64,000 bases of DNA. Source: JACKHO01 sp041398745 (lineage in GTDB: Bacteria > Planctomycetota > Planctomycetia > Planctomycetales > Planctomycetaceae). The notes under the pieces were generated by a model, which had not been told where the DNA came from, searched no databases, and saw nothing but the letters and a program-made list of their open reading frames with translations. Of this stretch, positions 35,029 through 44,175 are shown one piece after another (within the stretch, counting starts at the first letter, position 1; every line of letters starts with the position of its first letter). The stretch covers positions 310,001 through 374,000 of the forward strand of contig JAWKUB010000006.1 in NCBI GenBank assembly GCA_041398745.1, read 5' to 3'. A program made the translations under genes and the position numbers.

Positions 35029-35610
35029 ATGGTCTACCTTGATCGAATTTACACAAAGTCAGGCGACGCAGGTGAGACAAGCCTGGGTGATGGCACGCGC
35101 GTACCGAAGACGGCATTACGTGTCGAAACGTACGGCATTGTCGATGAGCTGAATGCTGCACTTGGAGTCGTGCTGGCGCTCGGCACCTGTGCCGAGCGCA
35201 TGAAACAACGACTGCTCGTTGTGCAAAACGACTTGTTCGACTTGGGCGCTGATTTGTGTGTGCCGGAATCGGAAGAGACCGACAATTCCACTCGCCTTGC
35301 CGTGCGCCCAGAACAAGTGCAGCAATTGGAAAACTGGATCGACGATGAAACTTCTGCACTTAATCCATTGCGAAGTTTCATCCTGCCCGGCGGAAATCCT
35401 GTTGCCGCCTTGCTTCATCAGGCACGCGTTGTCTGCCGACGGGCAGAAATCGCAGTCTGTCGACTGAGAGAGCAGGAATCGATTAACGATGAAGTGCTTA
35501 AGTACCTGAATCGGCTGTCTGATTTAATGTTCGTCATGGCCCGCATGGCCAACAACGGCGGAATTGATGATGTCCTGTGGGTGCCCGGCGGGCAACGCTC
35601 AGTTGATTAG
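35029..35610 (+). CDS. PduO-type cob(I)alamin adenosyltransferase
   Basis: Transfers adenosyl from ATP to cob(I)alamin to make the B12 coenzyme. 193 residues with RIYTKSGDAGETSLGDGTRVPKTALRVETYGIVDELNA at the N-terminus, which is the ATP-binding signature, and CRRAEIAVCRL, YLNRLSDLMFVMAR at the C-terminus. It starts 27 bases after the SurA-like gene. No B12-dependent enzyme and no cobalamin riboswitch are seen nearby. Confidence 0.93.
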   Translation: MVYLDRIYTKSGDAGETSLGDGTRVPKTALRVETYGIVDELNAALGVVLALGTCAERMKQRLLVVQNDLFDLGADLCVPESEETDNSTRLAVRPEQVQQLENWIDDETSALNPLRSFILPGGNPVAALLHQARVVCRRAEIAVCRLREQESINDEVLKYLNRLSDLMFVMARMANNGGIDDVLWVPGGQRSVD

Positions 35611-35745
35611 AGGTTATTTCAAAACCTTCTGGCCTATGAAGCAATTTCAGGGAATTCACAGTCAGGAATGTCTGTGCCACCGGGTTTTGAAACTGCCTCT
35701 CAGCAAACACCTTTCACTTCTCTCCATGTGCAACCCCATCCAATC

Positions 35746-36360
35746 ATGAGTGCCATTAAAACGATTCTGTTCGATATGGGGAACGTGCTCGTATTCTTCT
35801 CGCACGAGCGGATGTGTCGGCAAATCGGGGAGTTGTGTGGACGTTCGCCTGAGAACATCCGCGAGTTACTCATGGGGAGCGATTTGCAGTGGAATTTTGA
35901 GCGAGGCCGCCTGACCGAAGAAGAATTTTGCGAGAGTTTGTCGGAACGAGTGCGACACGAATTTGAGCTCGATGCACTCCGGGAAGCGGCTTCGGATATC
36001 TTCGTAGCACACGACGAAATCGAGCCGATCCTGCGAGGTTTGAAGCAGAACAACTACCGGCTCGTACTTCTGTCGAACACTTCGATTTCACATTTCAACT
36101 GGATCCAGGACCGGTACAACATTCTCGAACACTTCGATGATTTCACCGTTTCCTACGAGGCCGATGCCATCAAACCAGAACCGGGAATATATCACCGCGC
36201 ACTCTCCATGATTCAGTGCGCTCCCCACGAGTGCTTCTACACCGACGACATCGCTGAGTACGTCGAGGCCGGACGCCAGCATGGATTGCAGGCCGAAGTT
36301 TTTCTGAATGCCGAATCGCTCAAGACACACTTACGAGAACGAGACGTGCGTTTTGAATAA
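35746..36360 (+). CDS. HAD-superfamily phosphatase, YihX-like
   Basis: About 204 residues from ATG 35746. Motif I ILFDMGNVLVFF has Asp as nucleophile and Gly in place of the usual second Asp, as in YihX-type glucose-1-phosphatases. Motif II is VLLSNTS, motif III Lys in AIKPEPGIYHRAL and motif IV CFYTDDIAEYVEAG. A sugar-phosphate substrate is likely by analogy. The upstream gap of 135 bases to the adenosyltransferase gene leaves the operon link open. Confidence 0.85.
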   Translation: MSAIKTILFDMGNVLVFFSHERMCRQIGELCGRSPENIRELLMGSDLQWNFERGRLTEEEFCESLSERVRHEFELDALREAASDIFVAHDEIEPILRGLKQNNYRLVLLSNTSISHFNWIQDRYNILEHFDDFTVSYEADAIKPEPGIYHRALSMIQCAPHECFYTDDIAEYVEAGRQHGLQAEVFLNAESLKTHLRERDVRFE

Positions 36361-36372
36361 GAAGGCAACCGT

Positions 36373-37275
36373 CTACTGAAACGTCAGTACGAGTTCCTGA
36401 GACTCACGCAGCAGACGTGAGCTGACTCGAATTGTGTCCTCAACCTGTCGGTTTGCGCCCGGCACGCGAATGAAAACCTGTACGACATTGTCGATGACAG
36501 GAATGCCGCGGCGGGGATTCACGGCCACCAGTTTTTCTTCCTCCGTCATGGCAAACGCCTTTTCGGGGATTTTTTGCTGATACCCATCCGTCCCTTCAAT
36601 TCGACCACTCAAATCGCGCAACGGATAAATCGTGCGGTCAGTGGGCATATTCAATTGGACGACAATGTAGTAATCCTGCCCAGGTCGAGGTGCATCACCC
36701 GGTTGAACAGGTTCACGTCCGAAGGGAATTGGCAAAGTGAACACAGTGAAGTTGCCCGCCTTCACCGCATTGGTTGGCTCTTTCACTCGGAAGCCACCGC
36801 GGACCCCGTCATCGCCCACGTTATCGCCTTCCCCTTTGACAATTCCCGGGTCAAGGTAATTCGGGAACTTCGTCACACTGGGGTCGAAATTGGTCGCAAC
36901 CATCCCATTCATTTCGCTTCCAGTTCCGCTTTCAGGGAGCGCCATTAACTCTTCGGCATCGACTTCGGAAAGTACGAGGCTTGGCTGTGGCGATTCTTCA
37001 GTAACTGTCGTAATGAATTGCGAGCCACTGGTAATGGCGTGATAGACGGGGATCGCAAACAGGGCAAGAATCAACACGTGAACCGCAAATGAAAGTCCCA
37101 GTCCAGCGCCGCCATCGCCATTGAGCTCATTCCACAAGGCCCGATACCATGGGATATCCCGCTGCTTGAGCCACTCCAGAATTGATTGGGACGGGATGCT
37201 TGCCGCGGTCCTGGCCCGGCCCGTGGCTGCACTGGTGCCCGGTGAGTCGTCATTCGTCTTTTCGACGTTCGACAT
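36373..37275 (-). CDS. Single-pass membrane protein of unknown function
   Basis: 300 residues. A Ser/Thr/Ala-rich N-terminus (1-45), a membrane segment (GLGLSFAVHVLILALFAIPVYHAIT, about 60-82), and a mostly beta C-terminal half (TVFTLPIPFGREPVQPGD, YIVVQLNMPTDRTIYPL) ending in RESQELVLTFQ. The layout (short cytosolic part, one helix, secreted part) resembles TonB-like or planctomycete-specific anchored proteins. I cannot name a family. Convergent with the HAD gene, 12 bases apart. Confidence 0.7.
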   Translation of the reverse strand: MSNVEKTNDDSPGTSAATGRARTAASIPSQSILEWLKQRDIPWYRALWNELNGDGGAGLGLSFAVHVLILALFAIPVYHAITSGSQFITTVTEESPQPSLVLSEVDAEELMALPESGTGSEMNGMVATNFDPSVTKFPNYLDPGIVKGEGDNVGDDGVRGGFRVKEPTNAVKAGNFTVFTLPIPFGREPVQPGDAPRPGQDYYIVVQLNMPTDRTIYPLRDLSGRIEGTDGYQQKIPEKAFAMTEEEKLVAVNPRRGIPVIDNVVQVFIRVPGANRQVEDTIRVSSRLLRESQELVLTFQ

Positions 37276-37430
37276 CTAACTCTCCAAGGCGATGACTGCG
37301 TACAAAGCTCCCCAACCCGCTTCATCGACATTATCCACACCGATTACTGCGGAAACAATACCATGCCGTTACAAACGGACGGGAATGCAGCAATTCAACA
37401 AAGCTCATGCATCTGTCGTGGTCGCGTCGG

Positions 37431-38534
37431 CTACTCACCAGCAGATCGTTCAGAGGAAAGATCTGCTGGAAGTACAGTGACATCGGTGGATTGCGACTGC
37501 TGCTGCTTGAGTCGCAACTGACCGCAGGCGGCGTCGATGTCGGCACCTTTCCGTTTGCGCGTGGTCACGTTTACGCCGTGCGTGGTCAGCGTATCCACAA
37601 ACTGTTTGGTTCGCGGTTGCGTCGGAGCCTGTAACGACAAAGACTCGACGGGATTCATCGGGATGAGATTAACGTGCGCATTTTCCCCTTTCAGGAGAGC
37701 GGCGAGTTGCTTGGCGTGGACTTCACCATCATTCACACCGCCCAACAGACAGTATTCATAGCTGACGCGGCGTCCCGTCTTCTGGAAATACTCATTGGCA
37801 GCCCGCATGATTTCTTGGATGCCGGTCCCATTGTTGACTGGAACAATTTCAGTGCGAAGTTCGTCGGTGGGGGCATGCAGTGAAATCGCCAGATTAAACT
37901 GCGTGTCGAGGGCCGCCAGTTCCCGGATTTTGTCTGGCAGTCCTACCGTGGAAACGGTAATTCGGCGGGCACCAATGCCGAGCGCCCCTTTTTCATTGAG
38001 CGTGGTGAGGGCTGGAATGACATTCTTCAGATTGGCGAGTGGCTCACCCATTCCCATGAGCACAACATTAGTGATCCGTTCCTCGGGGGACAGGAGTCGA
38101 TCCAGTCGCAGGATTTGCTCCAGAATTTCGCCAGTCGACAAATTCCGTTTCACTCCGAGCAGCCCGCTGGCACAAAAGACACACCCCATCGCACAACCGA
38201 CCTGCGAACTAATGCAAACGGTACGGCGGTCCCCTTCCCGCATCAAAACGCACTCGGTGTGTTCTCCATCAGCCAGACGGAGCAGCAGTTTCTCGGTACC
38301 GTCGCTGGAAACAAGGTGCCGCTCGATTTCCGTCGAAAAAATGTCGTAATGCTGGTTCAACAACTCCCGGAGTACCTTGGGGACGTCGTGCATTTCGTCG
38401 AACGAATTGACGCGTTTCCCATAAATCCAGCGACGAATTTGATCTGCGCGGTAGGCAGGGAATCCCTGCTCCTGACACCACGCGGTGAGCGCGTCTCGCG
38501 AGAGGTCCGTGAAGAGTGTTTTCTGATGAGCCAT
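37431..38534 (-). CDS. rlmN: 23S rRNA/tRNA adenine C2-methyltransferase
   Basis: Radical SAM enzyme that methylates 23S rRNA A2503 and tRNA A37. 367 residues from ATG 38534 (an upstream in-frame start at 38627 gives an untypical extension). Motifs: CVSSQVGCAMGCVFCASG, with the CxxxCxxC cluster, GMGEPLANL, and the C-terminal Cys region RKRKGADIDAACGQL that supplies the methyl-carrying Cys. It is divergent from gspF, sharing a 195-base region. Confidence 0.95.
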   Translation of the reverse strand: MAHQKTLFTDLSRDALTAWCQEQGFPAYRADQIRRWIYGKRVNSFDEMHDVPKVLRELLNQHYDIFSTEIERHLVSSDGTEKLLLRLADGEHTECVLMREGDRRTVCISSQVGCAMGCVFCASGLLGVKRNLSTGEILEQILRLDRLLSPEERITNVVLMGMGEPLANLKNVIPALTTLNEKGALGIGARRITVSTVGLPDKIRELAALDTQFNLAISLHAPTDELRTEIVPVNNGTGIQEIMRAANEYFQKTGRRVSYEYCLLGGVNDGEVHAKQLAALLKGENAHVNLIPMNPVESLSLQAPTQPRTKQFVDTLTTHGVNVTTRKRKGADIDAACGQLRLKQQQSQSTDVTVLPADLSSERSAGE

Positions 38535-38729
38535 TATGCCGGAATCCGAGTGGTTACGACGTATCATACTGAAAGAAGGGAACTTCAGCAGTTCGGGATG
38601 GAGGAATGATTTCCCGATTTTCCCCATTTCCCAATGGTCCCGGTTCGATGTAGTCTTTCAAGCGATCCCTTTTCCCCTCTCCGGGGTTCCAATTGGCGGA
38701 TATCCAAGAAACTACCTGTCATCAGCTCG

Positions 38730-39938
38730 ATGCCTGAATACACGTACATTGCGCGCGAGTCGAACGGCCAGTCGGTGAATGGCTCCGTTACGGCCAATTC
38801 ACAGCAGGAAGCCCTGACAATTCTGGCTTCGCGCAAGCTGTTTCCGCTCAAAGTCGAAATGGCTGAAGCGGCACAGCGTCAGAAGAGCTACGCTGGCCAC
38901 AGTGTTGGCGCTCGTTTGCTGGCGATTTTCTACTCGCAACTTGCCGACTTGCTGAAATCGGGCGTGCCACTGTTGCGGTCGCTGGACCTTCTCAACAAGC
39001 AGGCCACATCCCCCGCCCTCAAGCACGTTCTGGAAGAAATCCGGACCGATGTTGCTGATGGTACGCGACTCAATGAGGCCATGCGGAAGCATCCTCGCGC
39101 GTTCAATGAACTCGTCATCAGCATGGTACGGGCCGGCGAAGAAGGCGGTTTTCTCGAAGAAGTGCTCAAGCGAATTGCCGTCTTCACCGACCACCAGGAA
39201 GACCTCAAAGGCCGCGTCGTCGGTGCAATGGTCTACCCCATATTGCTGACCGTATTTGGGACGGCCGTCGTGACCTTCCTCATGATCAAGTTCGTACCCG
39301 ACTTCGCCCCTATTTTCGAACAAATGCGCAGCACCGGCGATTTGCCGTGGGCTACAACGGCGTTGCTTGGAATTAGTGACTTCACGCAGAATTACTGGTA
39401 CATCGTGCTGGGGGGAATTGTGCTGGCGGGCTTGGGAATTCGGCAGTACGTCATGTCGGAAGAAGGTCGATTTGTCATCGATGCCATTAGGCTGAAGACG
39501 TACGGACTCGGCCGGATTGTTCGCAACCTGGCCACAGCCCGCTTCTGCCGCGTGCTGGGGACGCTGCTGCGAAACGGCGTACCCATTCTGCAGGCGCTGC
39601 GCATTGCCAAAGATGCCACCGGCAACATGGTCCTCAGCCGCGCAATTGCCAACGCAGCCGACAATATTTCTGCCGGTAAGTCGCTCGCCAAACCGCTCGA
39701 GGGGAGCAAGCAGTTCTCCGACGAAATTGTCGCCATGATTTCTGTCGGCGAAGAGTCCAACAATTTGGAAGACGTTCTGATTGACATTGCCGACAATCTT
39801 GAACGCCGCACCAACCGCGAACTCGACCTCGCCGTACGTCTCCTGGAACCGCTGATGCTCATGGTCATGGCCTCAGTGGTCCTCTTCATCATCGTTGCCC
39901 TGCTCCTCCCCATTCTGCTCAGTTCGACGAGCATTTAG
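38730..39938 (+). CDS. gspF: Type II secretion/type IV pilus inner-membrane protein GspF/PilC
   Basis: 402 residues starting MPEYTYIARES, the canonical N-terminus. Two T2SSF domains: LAIFYSQLADLLKSGVPLLRSLDLL ... VRAGEEGGFLEEVLKRIAVFTD and ATARFCRVLGTLLRNGVPILQALRIA ... ISVGEESNNLEDVLIDIADNLERR. Three membrane segments. It forms the platform that couples the GspE ATPase to pseudopilus assembly. No other gsp genes are in the window. A longer in-frame start at 38634 lacks family similarity. Confidence 0.9.
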   Translation: MPEYTYIARESNGQSVNGSVTANSQQEALTILASRKLFPLKVEMAEAAQRQKSYAGHSVGARLLAIFYSQLADLLKSGVPLLRSLDLLNKQATSPALKHVLEEIRTDVADGTRLNEAMRKHPRAFNELVISMVRAGEEGGFLEEVLKRIAVFTDHQEDLKGRVVGAMVYPILLTVFGTAVVTFLMIKFVPDFAPIFEQMRSTGDLPWATTALLGISDFTQNYWYIVLGGIVLAGLGIRQYVMSEEGRFVIDAIRLKTYGLGRIVRNLATARFCRVLGTLLRNGVPILQALRIAKDATGNMVLSRAIANAADNISAGKSLAKPLEGSKQFSDEIVAMISVGEESNNLEDVLIDIADNLERRTNRELDLAVRLLEPLMLMVMASVVLFIIVALLLPILLSSTSI

Positions 39939-40007
39939 GGACGAACGAAGGTTTCGTTGGATGGCGAGACGTATCCCGGGAATTGTCAACAGAATTCGAA
40001 AAAGGCA

Positions 40008-41117
40008 CTACTCGCTGATTTTCTCAGGCTGATACGCGTGGTTTCTTTTTCGGACAACCGTTGCTGAAGTAATTTGGTCGCCCATACTCAGGCTGCGTGC
40101 GACATCGAGACCTTTCACAACGCGGCCAAACACGGTGTGGACACCATTCAGGTGCGACGTGGGCAAGTGCGTGAGGAAGAACTGTGAACCGCCTGTGTCT
40201 TTGCCAGCATGAGCCATGCTGAGGCTCCCCGAGAAGTGCACACGTGCGTTGGGCACACCCGTTTCGCACTTGATGTTGTAGCCAGGTCCACCCGTTCCAG
40301 GGGCTCCTTGCGCGTCATCACGAGTGTTAGGGCATCCTCCCTGCGCCATGAATCCGGGAATGACGCGATGAAAACGAAGTCCGTCGTAATACTTGCTTTC
40401 GACGAGTGAAATGAAGTTGGCGACGGTATTCGGTGCCTCGTCTTCAAACAGTTCAATTAAGATGTCTCCCTGTGTCGTCTTCAGGAGCACTTGTGGGAGT
40501 TGCAGGTTGGGGTCAGCAATTGCGTCAGTTCGTTCGCGAGTGGCCGACTCCGTTTTCCAGTATTCCACATAGTCTTTCGCGTCCTTTTGATAGCGTCCCC
40601 CTAATTCCGGGATAAGGAGGTTCGCTTTTGCGGCCTTCTCAAACTGTGCGAGTGCACCAGCAAAATCGTGTTCGGCAAAACGGGCCACACCGTTGAGGTT
40701 CAGGGCATCTGCGTCCTGCGGATCGAGACTGCTCACTTTCTCGGTGACTTTGAGGACATCCTGATAACGATTTTCCTGGAAAGCGATTTGCATGATCATG
40801 GCTGCCGTTTCCCGGACCTGTTGATCTTCGAAATTCTTTTCGAGTTGTTCGGGCAGCAGTTTTTCCAGACCGACAAAAATGCGTTCACGCAGGTCAGTCA
40901 CGACTGTGCCGAATTCTTCCTCGATGGCGACACGCTTATCTGGCGTCGCTGTTTGAAAGGCCGTTCGCAATTCGTCGATTTTCGCCAGCGCTGCGTCGCG
41001 ATCGGCACACAGCTTTTTGAAATCGACAGGTGCAGCGGCGGCGTCACCGGGCTGGGCGTAAGAGACTGACGACAACATTGCTACGGCAATGAGAGAGCAC
41101 ACAAACAGATTACGCAT
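40008..41117 (-). CDS. Secreted cyclophilin-type peptidylprolyl isomerase with TPR-like N-terminus
   Basis: 369 residues with a signal peptide (MRNLFVCSLIAVAMLSSVSYA). Residues about 30-200 are helical and TPR-like (VSSLDPQDADALNLNGVARFAEHDFAGALAQFEKA). The cyclophilin domain (about 212-360) has FHRVIPGFMAQGG, GSLSMAHAG and SQFFLTHLPTSHLNGVHTVFGRV with the catalytic Arg and His-loop. Acts in folding of exported proteins. AAAGG lies 8 bases before the ATG. Confidence 0.93.
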   Translation of the reverse strand: MRNLFVCSLIAVAMLSSVSYAQPGDAAAAPVDFKKLCADRDAALAKIDELRTAFQTATPDKRVAIEEEFGTVVTDLRERIFVGLEKLLPEQLEKNFEDQQVRETAAMIMQIAFQENRYQDVLKVTEKVSSLDPQDADALNLNGVARFAEHDFAGALAQFEKAAKANLLIPELGGRYQKDAKDYVEYWKTESATRERTDAIADPNLQLPQVLLKTTQGDILIELFEDEAPNTVANFISLVESKYYDGLRFHRVIPGFMAQGGCPNTRDDAQGAPGTGGPGYNIKCETGVPNARVHFSGSLSMAHAGKDTGGSQFFLTHLPTSHLNGVHTVFGRVVKGLDVARSLSMGDQITSATVVRKRNHAYQPEKISE

Positions 41118-41476
41118 GATGAGCCTTTACGTAGGGCAGAAATCGCAACAGGGGCAGAACCGCATTCCGGGTTCCACTTGAGTTTAGGAGGGGCGTCAAT
41201 ACAAGCCCGTGACGCATTTGATTCCGCTCAGTTTAAGAAATCGAGCGACTTTAAGGAATCGAGCGACGAAAACGAGACTGTGTCGAGTGAGTTTCGGCAG
41301 TGAGCGAGTTTCGGCAGTGAAAGTGGAAATGGACTCGACGTGCCCGCGTCGGTGACGCTTGGGGTGAATTAACGTCGGAATGCGACCAAGGTGCCCAGTC
41401 CACTCGGCAAGAACCTCAGACAACTGAGTGCGTAGCCGTCACAAGCGACGTAAGAAGGAAATGGCCGCAGAAGGCG
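41118..41476. other. Intergenic region with short tandem repeats (359 bases)
   Basis: Between cyclophilin (minus) and the TIGR03067 gene (minus). It holds two direct-repeat pairs (41232-41267 and 41289-41320). A 75-residue frame on the minus strand runs across them, but its repeats follow the DNA repeats and I do not consider it a gene. Confidence 0.5.
41232..41320. repeat. Two adjacent short tandem duplications
   Basis: TTTAAGAAATCGAGCGAC (41232-41249) is repeated at 41250-41267 with one mismatch. GAGTTTCGGCAGTGA (41289-41303) is repeated at 41306-41320 with a period of 17. Both pairs contain GAG-C/T-GA elements and could be slippage products or paired protein sites. Confidence 0.6.
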
Positions 41477-41917
41477 TTACGGTTTCTGTGGCTTTCGGCG
41501 GTATGTTGAGACGCCGCCGGAGTTCGAATCGACGGGTCGAAAGTCTGCCGGTGCCGGTTGATTCTGATCGGCAACGTTCGCTTTCAACGTGTTGTCTTTC
41601 AGTAGATAGATTGCATTGAAATCATTCTGACCAATTCTCAACGTCATTCTCGCGGGCTTGGCATTTGGGTCGAGCAGGACAATTTTCGCCTCCACCCGCC
41701 CACCGTCGCTCAGGTTTACCACCCATTTATCGTCTTTGACGAGAACGGTATCGATTTTCAATTCTTCCTTCGGCACGTTACCGCCGACTTCCTCAACCGC
41801 CACCAGCTTCCACGTTCCCTGCAAACGCAGCAGTTCATTGGCGTCGACTTTTGCTGATTCGGTTCCCTCGGCCATGAGATAAGCGAAGACAATGAAACTG
41901 CCGATCATGCAGACCAC
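41477..41917 (-). CDS. TIGR03067-type small secreted protein
   Basis: About 146 residues with a hydrophobic N-terminus (MIGSFIVFAYLMAEG). LQGTWKLVAVEEVGGNVPKEE, then DGGRVEAKIVLLDPNAKPARMTL and IYLLKDNTLKANVADQN, match the planctomycete TIGR03067 domain, a lipocalin-like beta-barrel of unknown function. The start could be the second Met, three codons in. It is 69 bases upstream of nothing coding on the plus strand and follows xerD on the minus strand. Confidence 0.8.
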   Translation of the reverse strand: MVCMIGSFIVFAYLMAEGTESAKVDANELLRLQGTWKLVAVEEVGGNVPKEELKIDTVLVKDDKWVVNLSDGGRVEAKIVLLDPNAKPARMTLRIGQNDFNAIYLLKDNTLKANVADQNQPAPADFRPVDSNSGGVSTYRRKPQKP

Positions 41918-41986
41918 CTCAAATGGAGCGTTGAATTGGTAAACAACGCCGTCCTTTGTACCAAATTCGTTCTACCAAACGAAGTA

Positions 41987-42934
41987 TTATCCACGTGGGT
42001 GGCACTTGGAGTGGATTGCTTTCAAGCGGCTGTGTTCGACCTGCGTATAGATTTGGGTTGTTCGAATACTGGCATGTCCCAGCATTTCCTGCAGGGCACG
42101 AATCTCAGCTCCACCGGCCAGCATGTGCGTCGCGAAACTGTGTCGGAGCGTATGTGGGCTCACCTTCTCGGCGGCCCCTATTCGCTTGGCATAACGCTTC
42201 ACAATTTGCCAGATGTTAATGCGAGTCAACGAACGCCCCGTCCGCGTGACGAACAAATAGTCCTGCTCGCGGCTGCGAACCATTTTGACGCGTTCCTTCT
42301 CCAGATAGTTTTCAATTGCCGTGACGGCAACGGGAGTCAACGAAACAATGCGTTCCTTGTTCCCTTTGCCGAGGCACCGACAGAATCGCTGCGTGAGGTT
42401 GATATCCTGCAAACGCATTCCACTGAGCTCTGAGGCGCGGCAACCTGTGGAATACAGTACGGCGAGCACGGCGCGATCACGCAATGGAAAAGGATCTTCC
42501 CAACTGGGAGCCTCGAGCAACTGGTCCACCATTTCCGGGCTCAGGACCGTAGGCAGGTACTGCCATAGCTTGGGAGAGGTGAGCATTTCCATCGCACTCT
42601 CAGCGATGATTTCTTCCAGCACGAGAAAGCGGAAGTACATTTTGAGCGCCACAATTCGACGGGCAATTGTGCTGGGCTGAAGCCCGCGGTCGTGAAGGTG
42701 TTGTAGAAAACTCGTCAGGATTTCCAAATTGACTGCAACGACAGACACAATCCTTTGTTCTTCGCACCAGGCTACGAACTGCAATAAGTCGTTCCGATAG
42801 GCCGCGACAGTATTCGCAGACATCCCACATTCCGCTTCCAGGTAGGCGAGAAACGGATCCAGGAAACGCCGTGGATGCAGAAACGGCTGGGGGTTCGCCG
42901 TCTGGACAGCTTGTGGACGTCGACGTGGAGGCAT
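41987..42934 (-). CDS. xerD: Site-specific tyrosine recombinase XerD
   Basis: Resolves chromosome dimers at dif with XerC. 315 residues from ATG 42934 (AAGG 8 bases upstream). SAM-like N-terminal domain (DPFLAYLEAECGMSANTVAAYRNDL), then catalytic residues: Arg in STGCRASELSGM, Lys region GKGNKERIV, HTLRHSFATHM (His, Arg), GHASIRTTQIYTQV (His, Tyr nucleophile). The C-terminal SRLKAIHSKCHPRG matches XerD rather than XerC. It is about 13 kb from xerC at 55506. Confidence 0.93.
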   Translation of the reverse strand: MPPRRRPQAVQTANPQPFLHPRRFLDPFLAYLEAECGMSANTVAAYRNDLLQFVAWCEEQRIVSVVAVNLEILTSFLQHLHDRGLQPSTIARRIVALKMYFRFLVLEEIIAESAMEMLTSPKLWQYLPTVLSPEMVDQLLEAPSWEDPFPLRDRAVLAVLYSTGCRASELSGMRLQDINLTQRFCRCLGKGNKERIVSLTPVAVTAIENYLEKERVKMVRSREQDYLFVTRTGRSLTRINIWQIVKRYAKRIGAAEKVSPHTLRHSFATHMLAGGAEIRALQEMLGHASIRTTQIYTQVEHSRLKAIHSKCHPRG

Positions 42935-43045
42935 GTAGGAAACCTTCGAGGGGGACGAGCAACGCAAGACGAAGAGAAGGCTCAGTGCCCTCTTCGATCA
43001 TCGACGTCGTCGTATCTCTAAGGTTCCCGCAGTTTGGGCGAGTAC

Positions 43046-43087
43046 AAAAAGAAACGACCCGCAGTTGTCCAAACTGCGGGTCGTTCT
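43046..43087 (-). terminator. Strong rho-independent terminator
   Basis: AACGACCCGCAGTT (43053-43066) and AACTGCGGGTCGTT (43072-43085) form a perfect 14-bp stem with a 5-base loop; read on the minus strand the run TTTCTTTTT follows. It ends transcription of the coiled-coil gene (43130-43951) before xerD. Confidence 0.9.
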
Positions 43088-43129
43088 TAGTCAGTTGTCC
43101 GAACATTCGTTGTAATGTTCAGAATCGTC

Positions 43130-43951
43130 TTACTCGGCTGCGGCCGGGGCTTCTGCAGCATCGGCGGCAGGTGCATTGGCGTTCGCGTCAGCAGCTGGAG
43201 CAGCTGGATCGTCGGCAGGAGCATCACCTTCCGTCTCGACAGCTGGCTTCTTCGCGTCGTTCACGGCGGCCTGCTTGGCGGCATCGAGTTCGGCTTGGAT
43301 TTTCTTATTGTCCGATTCCAACTTCTCGACAGTTGCCTTCAGGGCTTCGACTTCTTTCTGAGCGGCGTCGCGGCCCGCTTCAGCGGCCTTGCGTTGTTCT
43401 TGAAGGACAGCGTTTGCCTTCTGGGCCTCAGCAGTTGCATTTCGTGCATCGGCTAGCTGATTGGCAGCTTCCTTGGCAGCAGCTTCGGCCTGCTTCTTTG
43501 CTTCGTTGGCATCGGCCTGGATTTTGTCACCCTGAGCCTTGGCGGCTTGGGTTGCTTTCTTTGACTGGGCCAACTGCTGTTGCGTTTGCTTCAGTTGCTC
43601 CTGCAACTTGGCGGCCTGAGCCTGCATGGCTTCCAGTTGAACAGCCAGTTCCGCGTTTTTCGCGACCGATGTGTCCCGTTCCTGCGTCATGCTCGCGAGC
43701 TGTGTACTCAAGTCCTCAACCGAAGCCTCGAGACCTTCAATTTTCTGATGACTCTCCGCCAGGGCCGACTCGCAAACACAGGCGTCGTATGCACGCTGCA
43801 CCGCCATACGGTACGGCATGCGGCGTGGTGGTGGAGCTGGTCGGCATACGACTTGGCGGACAACGCAAACACGTTGTGCCGAGCATTCATTGGTTGTCAG
43901 GCCGCTCATGACAGCTGCGGCACTCAGCAGCAGAATCGCAAATCTTTTCAT
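43130..43951 (-). CDS. Secreted Ala-rich coiled-coil protein
   Basis: 273 residues with a signal peptide (MKRFAILLLSAAAVMSGLTTNECSA). A short Cys/Pro segment (VCVVRQVVCRPAPPPRR) precedes a long coiled coil (about 60-225; LEASVEDLSTQLASMTQERD, LQEQLKQTQQQLAQSKKAT) and a very Ala/Pro/Asp-rich tail. No enzymatic motif. Probably a structural envelope protein. It stands alone and has its own strong terminator. Confidence 0.75.
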   Translation of the reverse strand: MKRFAILLLSAAAVMSGLTTNECSAQRVCVVRQVVCRPAPPPRRMPYRMAVQRAYDACVCESALAESHQKIEGLEASVEDLSTQLASMTQERDTSVAKNAELAVQLEAMQAQAAKLQEQLKQTQQQLAQSKKATQAAKAQGDKIQADANEAKKQAEAAAKEAANQLADARNATAEAQKANAVLQEQRKAAEAGRDAAQKEVEALKATVEKLESDNKKIQAELDAAKQAAVNDAKKPAVETEGDAPADDPAAPAADANANAPAADAAEAPAAAE

Positions 43952-44175
43952 GGCACTTCTACAGTGTTCAGGTGGGACGGAAGCATGTGGGGAACATGAC
44001 TGCCGTGTAAAAAGGGAGGAATAGGTTGACTTTTCCTCTCTACATCATCGAACACGAACACACGAAATTCAATGAAGCGCTGGCAAACGAGCAGCAATTC
44101 CCGCCGATGGCGCTAAGGTTTCCCGAATCTTCAGGATATGCGGGCTAAGACTTCAATACGAAAAAAGAATCTGCG

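Noticed and set aside
34105..35029. Cobalamin riboswitch upstream of the PduO-type gene.
   Set aside because: The gap is only 27 bases and there is no B12-box-like sequence upstream of the operon that I could recognise.
41196..41423. A 75-residue frame across the tandem repeats.
   Set aside because: Its repeats simply mirror the DNA duplications; no start signal or domain.
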